Assembly (NCBI GenBank): GCA_945877125.1
Contig: CAMCQT010000004.1
Span: forward strand, 20,652-84,651
Source: Candidatus Brevifilum fermentans
Lineage (GTDB): Bacteria > Chloroflexota > Anaerolineae > Anaerolineales > Villigracilaceae
DNA: 64,000 bases
Direction: 5' to 3'
Shown here: positions 34,673-43,934 of the stretch, piece by piece
How the letters are laid out: each line of letters opens with the position of its first letter
Position numbering within the stretch: position 1 is the first letter of the stretch
Notes under the pieces: model-generated
The model's input: the letters and a program-made list of their open reading frames with translations, nothing else
Database searches by the model: none
What the model was told of the DNA's origin: nothing
Program-made: the position numbers and the translations under genes

Positions 34673-36217
34673 CTACTTCTTTAACTCAAATACCAGCGCG
34701 TTCTCAGACTCGTACACCAGATCATACAAATTGGAACTGCGGGTTGAAAGCGCGAGGCTGCGCAGTGATTTTCCGAAACCGCTTTTGTCTTCCTTGAGTG
34801 GAATAGTCACAAGTAAATAATCGTAATCCACGTTGTTATTTTTACTCCACAGGCTGACACAATTCACATCCGCGCAATGTTGGAAAGCCACCAACTGCTC
34901 GTACCAGGGGAAAAACTTTTCGGACAGAGTCCACTCCAAGCCTTGCAGGGTGGTCGCGCTATGCTGTTTTGTGAGCGCGGGAAACCATTCCTGCATCGGG
35001 TCAGACATTGAAAACTCGCGCCCCGTTGACAGCAAAAATGTTTTCCCATCTTTCACGTTGGAGTTAACCCAACCGATCATTTTTATATCTTCAGGCTTCA
35101 AACTTGTGTTGATCAATTGAAAATCTGAGATACTGGCGGTGAGGATGAAATAGAACGCCACGCCAAACACGAGGATTTGACTGGCGCGCTTCATCATCAC
35201 ACCCTCGGGCTGGTCGCTGTTCGAGCGGCTGATCCAGGCTGATAGTTTGAGCAAGCCCATCCCCGCCAGCATGGATAGCGCCAACAGAGCAATTCCATCG
35301 CCGCCGCGCGGGTCTATCAAATACGCCAGCAGTACCCACGTGACCAAAAAGAATTCACGCCGCTTGAATATGATCCAAATGCCGATCAATGCAAATAACA
35401 GGGTTGGAATAAAAAGATAATCACCCAGCCCGCTGAACGTGAGAAGCGCAAGATAATATTCAAGTGTGCGTTGGCTGGTTTGCCCTGCGGAAAGAAAAGG
35501 GTCAAGTCCGTACCGCAGGAATATAGTCAACCACCAGGGGGCGGTCAATAACGCCACGCCCGCGCCTACAATCAGCGCCGAGATAATTCCGCGCTTGTTT
35601 CGTCCGTAAAAGAGAAAGATCAACGCGCCGCCCAATGCGGCATGTAAAGCCGTTTGTGGGTGACTCAGCACGGTACATGCGCCGAAAAGAATGGTGAGCG
35701 CGAGCTTTTTATGTGTGTATTCTCTGAACAATTGAACAGTCTGCCATAACATGAGCAGCAAAAATAACATGCCAAATGCGCGCGTGATTCCGCCGCCCAT
35801 CACCTGCCAGACAAAGGCGCGTGACGAAAGCGCGTAAACCAGTGCCGCCAGCGCGGCAGACATGCGCGAAGGGAGAATCTGCCCGGCGAGTTTGTAGAAG
35901 GCGAGAATGGAGAGGGTGTTCACCAAAGCTGGCAGCCAGAGCAATGTCTGGAGGTCAGAAACAGGCAACAGGCTAGAAAAAGATGCGGCGATATAAAATC
36001 CAAGCGGAGGGTAGGCGAAGGGAATATCCGCAAAATTGTAGGACGTGAACTGCGGAAGAAGATAATGATTGGCTTGCAGGTCGCGGATCATGGTGTAGAA
36101 CATGCCGCCATCGTTGAGCGGGAATCCGTTTGAGACAGCAGGCACAAAGCGAACCACTACGCCAAAGAGCAGTGCTGTAAAAAGGTAAAGCGCGGACCAA
36201 TCCAGCTTGCGATTCAT
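34673..36217 (-). CDS. GT-C-type polytopic membrane glycosyltransferase-like protein
   Basis: A 514-residue inner-membrane protein with about 11 predicted helices and a C-terminal extracytoplasmic domain (about 370-514). The first loop carries NDGGMFYTMIRDL, where GT-C enzymes have their acidic catalytic motif, and the overall layout resembles PMT/6-pyruvoyl-like GT-C proteins that use polyprenyl-phosphate sugars. No specific family motif allows a substrate. It starts 7 nt after the MarC-family gene and is probably co-transcribed. Confidence 0.7.
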   Translation of the reverse strand: MNRKLDWSALYLFTALLFGVVVRFVPAVSNGFPLNDGGMFYTMIRDLQANHYLLPQFTSYNFADIPFAYPPLGFYIAASFSSLLPVSDLQTLLWLPALVNTLSILAFYKLAGQILPSRMSAALAALVYALSSRAFVWQVMGGGITRAFGMLFLLLMLWQTVQLFREYTHKKLALTILFGACTVLSHPQTALHAALGGALIFLFYGRNKRGIISALIVGAGVALLTAPWWLTIFLRYGLDPFLSAGQTSQRTLEYYLALLTFSGLGDYLFIPTLLFALIGIWIIFKRREFFLVTWVLLAYLIDPRGGDGIALLALSMLAGMGLLKLSAWISRSNSDQPEGVMMKRASQILVFGVAFYFILTASISDFQLINTSLKPEDIKMIGWVNSNVKDGKTFLLSTGREFSMSDPMQEWFPALTKQHSATTLQGLEWTLSEKFFPWYEQLVAFQHCADVNCVSLWSKNNNVDYDYLLVTIPLKEDKSGFGKSLRSLALSTRSSNLYDLVYESENALVFELKK

Positions 36218-36224
36218 GAATGCC

Positions 36225-36869
36225 TCACTGTATTTTGAAAATTTCGCGGAGGATGGGCGTTAATCCGCTGAAGAAAAACTCAACTGCAATGACCATCACG
36301 ATCAAGCCCATCAGCCGCAGCATCACTTTATTGCCGTTCTCGCCAATGAGATGTGTGACCTGTTTTGCGCCGAGCAGTAGAAAGTAAGTAAAGCCAATAA
36401 TCAAAGTGATTGCACCGAGCACAATACCCGACTCAACCGGTGATGTTGATTCGTTCATCAAAAGAATGGCGGTCGTGATCGCGCCGGGTCCGCAGATAAT
36501 TGGAATGCCGAGCGGGGTGATCGAAATGTCGTTGATGTATTCGTGGGTGGTTTCATCGTCAAATTGAATGCGGGTGAGATGGGCTTGCAGCATTTCGTAC
36601 CCCATTATAAAAAAGATGACGCCGCCTACAATCCGCAGGCTGTTTACAGAAATGGAAAAGAAGCGGAAGATCAACTGCCCGGTCAGTGCGAAGGCGAGCA
36701 AAATAAACAAGGCTGTCAGGCTGGCTTTGCGCGCCACTCGGTGAGATTCGTGCGGCGACAATTTCGCGGTCATGGCGGTGTAAACGGGAATTACCCCAAT
36801 TGGATTGACCATGGTGAATAGAGATATAAAACTGAGCAATGCAAATTCAAACAGCGGGGATGCAGACAT
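36225..36869 (-). CDS. MarC-family integral membrane protein
   Basis: A 214-residue protein with six predicted membrane helices. The N-terminal FISLFTMVNPIGVIPVY and the central ITPLGIPIICGPGAITTAILL are the conserved MarC (UPF0056) motifs. The molecular function of the family is unknown, despite its historical link with multiple antibiotic resistance. CAGGAG stands 4 nt before ATG 36869; a longer in-frame reading upstream has no support. Confidence 0.93.
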   Translation of the reverse strand: MSASPLFEFALLSFISLFTMVNPIGVIPVYTAMTAKLSPHESHRVARKASLTALFILLAFALTGQLIFRFFSISVNSLRIVGGVIFFIMGYEMLQAHLTRIQFDDETTHEYINDISITPLGIPIICGPGAITTAILLMNESTSPVESGIVLGAITLIIGFTYFLLLGAKQVTHLIGENGNKVMLRLMGLIVMVIAVEFFFSGLTPILREIFKIQ

Positions 36870-37033
36870 GCGGCTCCTGTTTTGATAATGGATTATCTTT
36901 TCAATTCTACAACACCTCAACAGGATATGCAGGGGTCTCTCAGCAGGTGTGTCAGTGCTAAATACAAAAGTCACGAAGGATAATAAAAAAAGGTCACCTA
37001 TGTGATGACCTTTCCTCTTTCGATTTTTTATAT

Positions 37034-37148
37034 TAGACCTCTTGCATAAGTAGTTGTAGGGCGGGTTGAAAACCCGCCACCCATCAAATTTCAAAGGGCG
37101 TCAGGCTAAAAGCCTGATGACCTACAGTTGACTAATGCAAGAGGTCTA
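37034..37148. mobile_element. MITE-like element with GACCTCTTGCAT termini and TA flanks
   Basis: A 115-nt element bounded by TA on both sides. The terminal inverted repeats are GACCTCTTGCAT (37036-37047) and ATGCAAGAGGTC (37135-37146), extending imperfectly inwards to GTAGG/CCTAC (about 25 bp). Inside are two hairpins, GGCGGGTTTTCAACCCGCC-like (37069-37087) and GTCAGGCT/AGCCTGATGAC. There is no coding capacity. Flanking TA dinucleotides suggest a Tc1/mariner/IS630-type target duplication. Confidence 0.75.
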
Positions 37149-37157
37149 TTTTCAGAT

Positions 37158-37838
37158 TTAAATTACAGGTCTTGTGGGAGGCGCCAATAATTTAGCCAGC
37201 TCATGCGCTCCATCTGTATCTGTGACAGCCAGCACTTCGTCGCCTTCCTCAAGTGTGCTGGTTCCGCGCGGCAGGGTGATCTGTCCATGACGGATGATTG
37301 CCGCAACGATACATTGATCGGGCAAGCCAAGGTCTTTGATTTTCGTGCCGATGGCTTTTGCTCCGGCGGGGACTTTCTCTTCGACTACGGAATAACGTCC
37401 GCGGCGCAGTTTGAGCAGGGTCATCATGTCACCGAGAGACATTTCCTCCTGGATGAGGTGCGCCATCACATCGGCTTGATTGATGGTTTCATCCACGTGG
37501 AAGTTCTGGTCAAACAACCAGGCATTACGTGGATTGTTGATACGGGCAACCGTACGCCTGACCTTGAACATGGTGCGCGCCATAAAACACAACACAAGGT
37601 TGACGGCGTCATCATTGGTGCAAGCCACAAGGACATTTGCTTTATCCAGACCTGCCAGTTTTAAAACATTCGGATCTGTTGCAACGCCCTCATAGATCAC
37701 TTCAGTGGGAATTTCATGATGCAGCAAACTCAGCAATTCACGCCGATGTTCAATCAGGCGTACTTGATGATTCTGATCCAATAATTGCACTGCCAATTGT
37801 GCGCCAGTCCTTCCGCCGCCAGCAATAAAAACGAACAT
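37158..37838 (-). CDS. TrkA-family potassium-channel regulatory protein (second copy)
   Basis: A 226-residue cytoplasmic RCK protein: an N-terminal TrkA_N Rossmann domain with GGGRTGAQLAVQL (nucleotide-binding glycines) and a C-terminal TrkA_C domain from about 145. It should bind NAD(H) or ATP and gate a potassium transporter. GGAGG precedes ATG 37838, which lies 1 nt after the stop of the first trkA gene. Final gene of the KimA-TrkA-TrkA operon; the MITE-like element lies directly behind it. Confidence 0.92.
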   Translation of the reverse strand: MFVFIAGGGRTGAQLAVQLLDQNHQVRLIEHRRELLSLLHHEIPTEVIYEGVATDPNVLKLAGLDKANVLVACTNDDAVNLVLCFMARTMFKVRRTVARINNPRNAWLFDQNFHVDETINQADVMAHLIQEEMSLGDMMTLLKLRRGRYSVVEEKVPAGAKAIGTKIKDLGLPDQCIVAAIIRHGQITLPRGTSTLEEGDEVLAVTDTDGAHELAKLLAPPTRPVI

Positions 37839-37839
37839 A

Positions 37840-38514
37840 TTAAGCCTCCGTTCCTTCCTGCAAGCGTGCATGCAGGGCTGTTACACCTTCCAACGTTGCG
37901 CTGACGGTGAGAATATCGCCGCTTTTGAGAATGGACTCGGGTGAAGCCAATTCGGCACGTCCCGCGCGAGTCAGGGCTGCAACAACAATCGTATTTGTGC
38001 AACCATCCAACAGAGTGGAAACCGCCCGCTCTGTCCAGTTTTCAGGAATGTACATTTCATATAGTTCGACTTCGCCATTTCCAGCAGAGAACACTGAGCG
38101 AAAAGATGCGTCGATCAGCAATTCCTGCAAACGTTCGGCGCCCCAGGATGTGGAGCTAACAATTTGCAGACCAAACGCTTCAAGCATTTCGCGCATGGCG
38201 GGGTCATAATTACGGACAAGCACCTGCTTTACCTGGGGGTAATGCGTGCGGATGGTGTGACCAATGACCGCGTTCATGGTGTCTGAATTGGTAACGACAG
38301 CAACGCCATCAGCATTGGCTATGCCTGCGCGGGTTAATGTGTCAGCAGAGAGCGCTTCGCCTTCCACAGTGCGCCCGTGAAATTCCGAATGGATGCGATT
38401 GAAGGCATCTTTGTTGCTATCCACAACCACAACTTGATGTCCATTGTTGAACAGGCGGTAGGCGAGTTCTGCGCCGACTCTTCCGCATCCTATGACGATA
38501 AATTTCATACTCAT
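37840..38514 (-). CDS. TrkA-family potassium-channel regulatory protein (first copy)
   Basis: A 224-residue RCK protein with TrkA_N (FIVIGCGRVGAELAYRL, acidic ribose ligand in VVVVDSNKDAF) and TrkA_C (about 140-224). It is clearly paralogous to its neighbour but diverged. GGAG is placed before the ATG. The gene starts 5 nt after the KimA-like transporter. No TrkH/KtrB channel is found nearby, so the transporter at 38520 is the most likely partner; this pairing is inferred. Confidence 0.92.
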   Translation of the reverse strand: MSMKFIVIGCGRVGAELAYRLFNNGHQVVVVDSNKDAFNRIHSEFHGRTVEGEALSADTLTRAGIANADGVAVVTNSDTMNAVIGHTIRTHYPQVKQVLVRNYDPAMREMLEAFGLQIVSSTSWGAERLQELLIDASFRSVFSAGNGEVELYEMYIPENWTERAVSTLLDGCTNTIVVAALTRAGRAELASPESILKSGDILTVSATLEGVTALHARLQEGTEA

Positions 38515-38519
38515 AACTC

Positions 38520-40481
38520 TTACTCCTGTCCTTCTTCGTGTACGTGATAAGGCACATTGGTGATCACAATACCGTGTTGATTTTTTAACTGTTCACGCAA
38601 AATATTCGCTGTATTTGTATGCAAGGCGCTGGTCATGCGATTTCCCGAAACGAATTCAGGCACCACAATCGTAATTGTCTCACCCGGCTGACGTTTGGCG
38701 GCTATCTCAGAGATATAACCTAATATCGGCTCGATGAATAAACGGTAAGGGGAATCCAGCAAAACCATGCGGACACCTTCGCCCCAGGTTTCCCACTTGG
38801 CACGAACTTTTTCGGCGTCAGCTGGTTCGATCACAACATGCACAGCGGTCACATCGTCTGATAACATGCGCGCATAACGCAACGCTGCCAATGTCCCTTG
38901 ATGTACACCACTGACCGGCAAGATCACGCGATGGCGAATAGTGTGTGGAGGAATCACACCAAAATTATCGAGCGAAAGCTTTTTAGCAAGGTTGTTATAG
39001 TGGCGGTGAATCATCCAAAAACCTGCGACTAAAGTTGGGATGAGGATCAACACGACCCAGGCACCATCACGGAATTTTGTGAACGCAAAAACCAGCATCA
39101 CGACAGCGGTACAGATCGAGCCGAATCCATTAATCACCATTTTGACGGGCCAATCTTTTACAAAGCGCAGGGTCGAGCCGCGTTCCACTTTTTCTTCATC
39201 GGGTTTAAGTTTGCCGATCTTGTACCAGCGGAGCGCCATGCCGCCCTGTGAAAGCGTAAATGATAGAAATACGCCAATGGCGTACAGCGGAATAAGGCGC
39301 GTCACACTGGCATTGAAGATTATTAGTAAAACGGAGGCGATCAAAGCCAGGGCTACAATTCCACGCGAATAAACCAGGCGGCTTCCACGATAGGTAAGTT
39401 GACGGGGGAGGAATCCATCTTTTGCAACCAGAGCGCCCAAACGCGGAAAATCTGCAAAAGCTGTATTTGCCGCCATAATAAGAATAACAGCGGTGGCAGC
39501 AATCAACATAAGATACAAGGGACCGCGTCCGGAAAAGATCGTGCGCGCCAATTGTGAGATCACAGTTTCACTTTCTGAAGGAACCGCGCCAATCATCTTT
39601 GTAAGATAGGAAATTCCAAGAAAAAGCGAACCAAGAATAAGCGACATCCAGACCAGGGTGATGCCCGCATTTTTACTGCGCGGTTCTTTAAAAGCGGTGA
39701 TCCCGTTTGAGATTGCCTCAACACCTGTCAGCGCAGTTGTACCACTGGCAAAAGCGTGCAGAATCAGGAAGGGAGTGATCGCTGCAATACCATGATTCAC
39801 CATCTCAGGCGGATCAATGACTGTGCCAAGTGTGCCGGTAAAAAACAAACGAAAAAGTCCAGTTCCAACTGCGGTAAACATCAACACTACAAAGAAATAT
39901 GTCGGGATGGCAAAGGCAGTGCCTGATTCTTTTACACCGCGTAAATTCATCAACATAACGAACATGATGAAAGCTACAGATAGCACCACACGGTAATCAT
40001 GCAGCGCTGGGAATGCAGATGTAATCTGCGCAACTCCAGACGCGATTGAAACCGAGACCGTCAGAATGTAATCGGTTAGGAGAGAGGCTCCAGCAATCAG
40101 GGCGGGAAGTTCGCCGAGGTTATCGCGCGCTACAATATATGCGCCGCCGCCATCCGAATAGGCATGGATGGTTTGCTCATACGAGATTGTGACAATCGCA
40201 AGCAAAATGACGATGGCAATGGAAATCGGAACTACGATCCCAAAAGCCATCGTGCCAGCCGCAGCCAGAATGACGAGAATTTCTTGCGTAGCATATGCTG
40301 TGGAAGAAAGCGCGTCCGATGCAAAAACGGCAAGACCGATGGCTTTGCCAATAGTTTGATGGGATGCATCCGCTGTGGATAATGGACGCCCGATAAGCCA
40401 TGATTGCCAGGTTTTCGGGGGAGCGTAATCCGTAGTACGTTCAATGATGGAAGTTTGTGAATTTTTCTCGTGATCAATCAT
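38520..40481 (-). CDS. KimA-like potassium importer (APC superfamily)
   Basis: A 653-residue inner-membrane transporter with 12 predicted helices (about 45-480) and a C-terminal cytoplasmic alpha/beta domain (about 500-653, VILPVSGVHQGTLAALRYARML...) that resembles a universal-stress-protein fold. The helix 1 segment IGLAVFASDALSSTAYATQEIL and the helix 6 segment LILHAFASGTTALTGVEAISNGITAFKEP match KimA/YdaO-type K+/H+ symporters. The two TrkA genes following at once fit a potassium role. No ydaO-type riboswitch is seen in the short 75-nt upstream gap, and no Shine-Dalgarno; a TATATA lies 11 nt before the ATG. Confidence 0.87.
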   Translation of the reverse strand: MIDHEKNSQTSIIERTTDYAPPKTWQSWLIGRPLSTADASHQTIGKAIGLAVFASDALSSTAYATQEILVILAAAGTMAFGIVVPISIAIVILLAIVTISYEQTIHAYSDGGGAYIVARDNLGELPALIAGASLLTDYILTVSVSIASGVAQITSAFPALHDYRVVLSVAFIMFVMLMNLRGVKESGTAFAIPTYFFVVLMFTAVGTGLFRLFFTGTLGTVIDPPEMVNHGIAAITPFLILHAFASGTTALTGVEAISNGITAFKEPRSKNAGITLVWMSLILGSLFLGISYLTKMIGAVPSESETVISQLARTIFSGRGPLYLMLIAATAVILIMAANTAFADFPRLGALVAKDGFLPRQLTYRGSRLVYSRGIVALALIASVLLIIFNASVTRLIPLYAIGVFLSFTLSQGGMALRWYKIGKLKPDEEKVERGSTLRFVKDWPVKMVINGFGSICTAVVMLVFAFTKFRDGAWVVLILIPTLVAGFWMIHRHYNNLAKKLSLDNFGVIPPHTIRHRVILPVSGVHQGTLAALRYARMLSDDVTAVHVVIEPADAEKVRAKWETWGEGVRMVLLDSPYRLFIEPILGYISEIAAKRQPGETITIVVPEFVSGNRMTSALHTNTANILREQLKNQHGIVITNVPYHVHEEGQE

Positions 40482-40556
40482 AAAGACCAGCTTATATATA
40501 AAATATATGCCCCGCCTATTGGAAGGGCAAGTCGGTGATTATAGTCCAAATTCTTT

Positions 40557-43500
40557 TTATGCGGACTTTGATTCTTTGGGTTGGGTGAGGGGTATCTGTA
40601 AATAGAAGGTGCTGCCTTTGCCTACCACACTATCAACCCAGACGCGTCCGCCATGATTGGTGGCAACGGAATGGACAATTGCAAGCCCAAGGCCTGAGCC
40701 GTGTTGGGCGCGCGCTTCACGTTGTTTGCCGCGATAAAATTTTTCAAACAGGCGCGGCAGATCATCAGCTGCAATTCCTATGCCCGAATCTTCCACCGCA
40801 AAGATCAAAAATCCAGGTTGAGATGAAGTACGGATCGTTACACGCCCCTTGTCAGGGGTGTACTTAATGGCATTCTCCAGCAAGTTGTATACTGCCTGAT
40901 GCAAAAGCGCCTGATCTGCCTCCACTACATTTGGCATATCTTTGGAAAGTTCTGCGCTCAAAACAATAGTCTTTTGGGCTGCCTGCAATTGCAATGCGCT
41001 CGTCACACGCTCGATGATATCCAGCACAGGGACTTGCTCAACTTGAAGTCCCACTCCCAGATCAATGCGTCCGAGGTCAAGCAGGTTATTCACCAGACGG
41101 GACATATTCTCAACGCCCGAAATAATTTTCTTTACATAGCCCTGTTGTTGTTCATTCAACTCGCCGACCATTTCAAGCATGGTGGCGTAGCCGCGCATCA
41201 ATGTCAGCGGAGAACGCAGATCGTGACTCACCGTAGCCACAAACTCGGATTTCATCGTATCCAGTTCCTTGAAATGTGTCACGTCACGCATGATACATAC
41301 GCGCCCGATCTGTCGACCTTCCACGATCACTGAAGAAGCGGTTGCTAGGTACGTTCGTTTATCTGCCAGTACGATCTCAACAGATTTGTTCTCGGTGGTC
41401 ATGCCTTGCAGTAAAGCCAGCAAAGGTTTAAATTTCACAACCTTTTCGGTTTCCATGCCGGCGCCTTTATCCACCTCTGGACCCAGGGCAATTGACGCGG
41501 CGCGATTGGTAAGCAACAATCTGTTACGGTGATCTGTCACCAGCACCGGGTCTGGCGTGGAATTGAGAACTGCTTCCAACTGTCGGCGGGAGGCTTCCAC
41601 ATTCAGATACAAATGCGCATTCGCCACGGCCAACGCCGCCTGTCCTGCCAGTGTGGTCACAAAGCGGACATCAGAATCGGTGAACATGCGCGGCTGTTCA
41701 AAACCAGCCCAAACCACGCCATAATAACGATTCTCATGCCGCAAAGCCACAGCCAGCAAAGCCAGCGGCTGCGGCATGGATGGGTCAAGGTCTAATTCGC
41801 GTGAGCGGCCGAGGTTTGGCAAAACGATCTTTTCTTGATTCTGAGCCAGCGCGAGGATTTGGTCATCCAGATGGGCATAAATATCCTGCACAGCGCCCAG
41901 CGAAAAACGCGAGGGCAGTTCCACGAAAGTATCAGGCAGAACACTGGGAGAAAGCACCACGCTGACTGAATTTGCGCCCGTGGAAAGAATTGCATCCAGC
42001 ACCGGCTTCACCGCATCCTGCATCTCAAGGCTGGAAGCCACACCCTGGCTGACACGCAAGAGACTGTTGATCTCGCCCAGACGCGCCTGCAAGCTGGATC
42101 GCATTTGTTCAAATGCGCGGCGCAATTGACCCACTTCATCCACACCATCCACTTGAAGCGGATGATCGAGATTGCCCTGCGCGATGCGGTTGGCTTCAGT
42201 TGCCAAACTTTGCAAAGAACCAGTTACCACACGCAACCCCACGCGCAGCGAAACCATCGCCACAAGCGCAAGGAAAATGATCATCAAGGAAAGCGGCATG
42301 GCGATATTCAACGACAGTTGCTGCGCCTGTTGTGCGGGCACTGTCAACACAACCGCCCACGGACGCCCAAGCACAGGTTGGTAATAAACTAATTGCCGTG
42401 TGCCATCAGATGCTGTGCCGTCATAAAAAAGCGGCTGATCTCCGCGTTGACCGTTATAAGTAGCCAACATTTGAGTGGGGTCTGAATGGTAGATAACGCG
42501 CCCATTCTCATTTAATAAAAGACCAGCGCCGCCCAAACTACGCATATTATTAATATTCTCGATCAGCGGCAGAGTTAGCGGATTGGTTTCCAGCGTGGTA
42601 CGTCCAATTAAGACACGCTGTACCTGTCCAACCCCATCCACAATCGCAACCAGAAAAGAAACGCGGGAAGCATCATTCACAGTAATGGGAGGGATCGAAT
42701 AGATCTGTGTCAACACGCCGTTGGATGCCAGCAACATTCCAGACAGTTCATCGGGATATAACTGAAAATTAGTTTCGGCAGATTCGGGATACCCAGCGAG
42801 CAAGGTTTGGTCATCCGTCGCTTCCAACACAAAAATTTGATCAAAATAGGGCACGGCTTGAATACGAAGCCCAATGATGGATTTCAACTCATCCCCGGTA
42901 GCCGTCAGTAAGCGCGGATCAGACGCCAGTTGTACCGCCAAATTCTGACCCGTTTCGAGAAAGAACGGCACACTCTGCGCGGCAGACTCACTGGCGCTGG
43001 AAAGACGGTCTTGCAACATATCACGCGCAGCGCGGCCTGCCACGATCCAATCCCCAACCAACAAGGTTAACAGCAAAAGAGAAATGAATGTCCCCACCCC
43101 AAACAGGAAACGCGATTCAAGGCTTCTCTCACCAGGTGATGGAAGCAGGGCTTGTTTACTTCCCCACATTTCGGGAAATGCCTTGGAAATAATCTGCGCT
43201 ACAACGCCAGCCACGAGCATCTCACCGCCAAAGGCAAGGGTCACAACCCAGGCATTGCTCAGCGCGAAATCAAGCCGCGCCGTAGCCGGTGCTGAGGCAT
43301 CTACACCCCATTGAGTAAACAATGAACTGATGACATAAAACAACGTATGAAATGGAATTAATAACAACGCGCCCACAAGCGGCTGACGCAATAAACTATA
43401 CGCCTGCGTTCGGTATCTCTGGCGCATGTTTGTGGAAAACCAGGCGCCCAACACTGCAATTTCAACAACAGAAAAAAGCGAATACATATCCCATGCGCCG

Positions 43501-43868
43501 CGTAAAAGCCCTGCGAACGCACCAAGCACAGCCGCCCCAGCCGGACCCAGCAACCCTCCAGCCAAAAGCCAGGGGATGGCCGAAAAAATCATCAGCGCAG
43601 AACCAGGCGCATCGGCGGGCAAACCCGGCAAAGGTCGGGCTGAAACCGAGTTAAGCCTTACTCCAATGAACAAACTGGTGAGCGGAATCAGAATCAAAAA
43701 GGCAAAGAAAAACCCCCATTCACGTCGGCTCCACACAGGCTGGTAAGTACGCCAATGGAGCAGCGCATAGACCAACATTACCAACAAAGATACCCACACG
43801 AACCAACCTGTGACAGTGGGAGGAGCGGGGAATGCGATGCCAGTTAGAAGTGTGAAAAGAAAAGCCAT
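40557..43868 (-). CDS. Large membrane sensor histidine kinase (orphan)
   Basis: A 1103-residue hybrid-input sensor kinase. In order: a polytopic N-terminal membrane domain (about 1-250, MASE-like), one further helix (about 262), an extracytoplasmic sensor domain (about 285-525), a second anchoring helix, HAMP (about 545-600), GAF (about 605-770), PAS (about 775-870), HisKA with FVATVSHDLRSPL (phospho-acceptor His near 881) and HATPase_c with N box NLLENAIKYTP, DSGIGI and GSGLGLAI. No response regulator gene lies next to it. TATAAT sits 7 nt before the ATG without Shine-Dalgarno. The signal is unknown. Confidence 0.9.
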   Translation of the reverse strand: MAFLFTLLTGIAFPAPPTVTGWFVWVSLLVMLVYALLHWRTYQPVWSRREWGFFFAFLILIPLTSLFIGVRLNSVSARPLPGLPADAPGSALMIFSAIPWLLAGGLLGPAGAAVLGAFAGLLRGAWDMYSLFSVVEIAVLGAWFSTNMRQRYRTQAYSLLRQPLVGALLLIPFHTLFYVISSLFTQWGVDASAPATARLDFALSNAWVVTLAFGGEMLVAGVVAQIISKAFPEMWGSKQALLPSPGERSLESRFLFGVGTFISLLLLTLLVGDWIVAGRAARDMLQDRLSSASESAAQSVPFFLETGQNLAVQLASDPRLLTATGDELKSIIGLRIQAVPYFDQIFVLEATDDQTLLAGYPESAETNFQLYPDELSGMLLASNGVLTQIYSIPPITVNDASRVSFLVAIVDGVGQVQRVLIGRTTLETNPLTLPLIENINNMRSLGGAGLLLNENGRVIYHSDPTQMLATYNGQRGDQPLFYDGTASDGTRQLVYYQPVLGRPWAVVLTVPAQQAQQLSLNIAMPLSLMIIFLALVAMVSLRVGLRVVTGSLQSLATEANRIAQGNLDHPLQVDGVDEVGQLRRAFEQMRSSLQARLGEINSLLRVSQGVASSLEMQDAVKPVLDAILSTGANSVSVVLSPSVLPDTFVELPSRFSLGAVQDIYAHLDDQILALAQNQEKIVLPNLGRSRELDLDPSMPQPLALLAVALRHENRYYGVVWAGFEQPRMFTDSDVRFVTTLAGQAALAVANAHLYLNVEASRRQLEAVLNSTPDPVLVTDHRNRLLLTNRAASIALGPEVDKGAGMETEKVVKFKPLLALLQGMTTENKSVEIVLADKRTYLATASSVIVEGRQIGRVCIMRDVTHFKELDTMKSEFVATVSHDLRSPLTLMRGYATMLEMVGELNEQQQGYVKKIISGVENMSRLVNNLLDLGRIDLGVGLQVEQVPVLDIIERVTSALQLQAAQKTIVLSAELSKDMPNVVEADQALLHQAVYNLLENAIKYTPDKGRVTIRTSSQPGFLIFAVEDSGIGIAADDLPRLFEKFYRGKQREARAQHGSGLGLAIVHSVATNHGGRVWVDSVVGKGSTFYLQIPLTQPKESKSA

Positions 43869-43875
43869 TTCTCGA

Positions 43876-43881
43876 ATTATA
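43876..43881 (-). promoter_or_regulatory. -10 box of the sensor kinase gene (leaderless start)
   Basis: A perfect TATAAT on the minus strand lies 7 nt before the ATG at 43868. No convincing -35 was found. Confidence 0.55.
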
Positions 43882-43934
43882 GCCCTAAATAATGCTGGAG
43901 GGATTACAAGATTGTTTGTGCCGAATGGAGGCGA

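Noticed and set aside
40482..40556. c-di-AMP (ydaO-type) riboswitch before the kimA-like gene
   Set aside because: The gap to the preceding gene is only 75 nt and no long structured leader or matching motif is visible.
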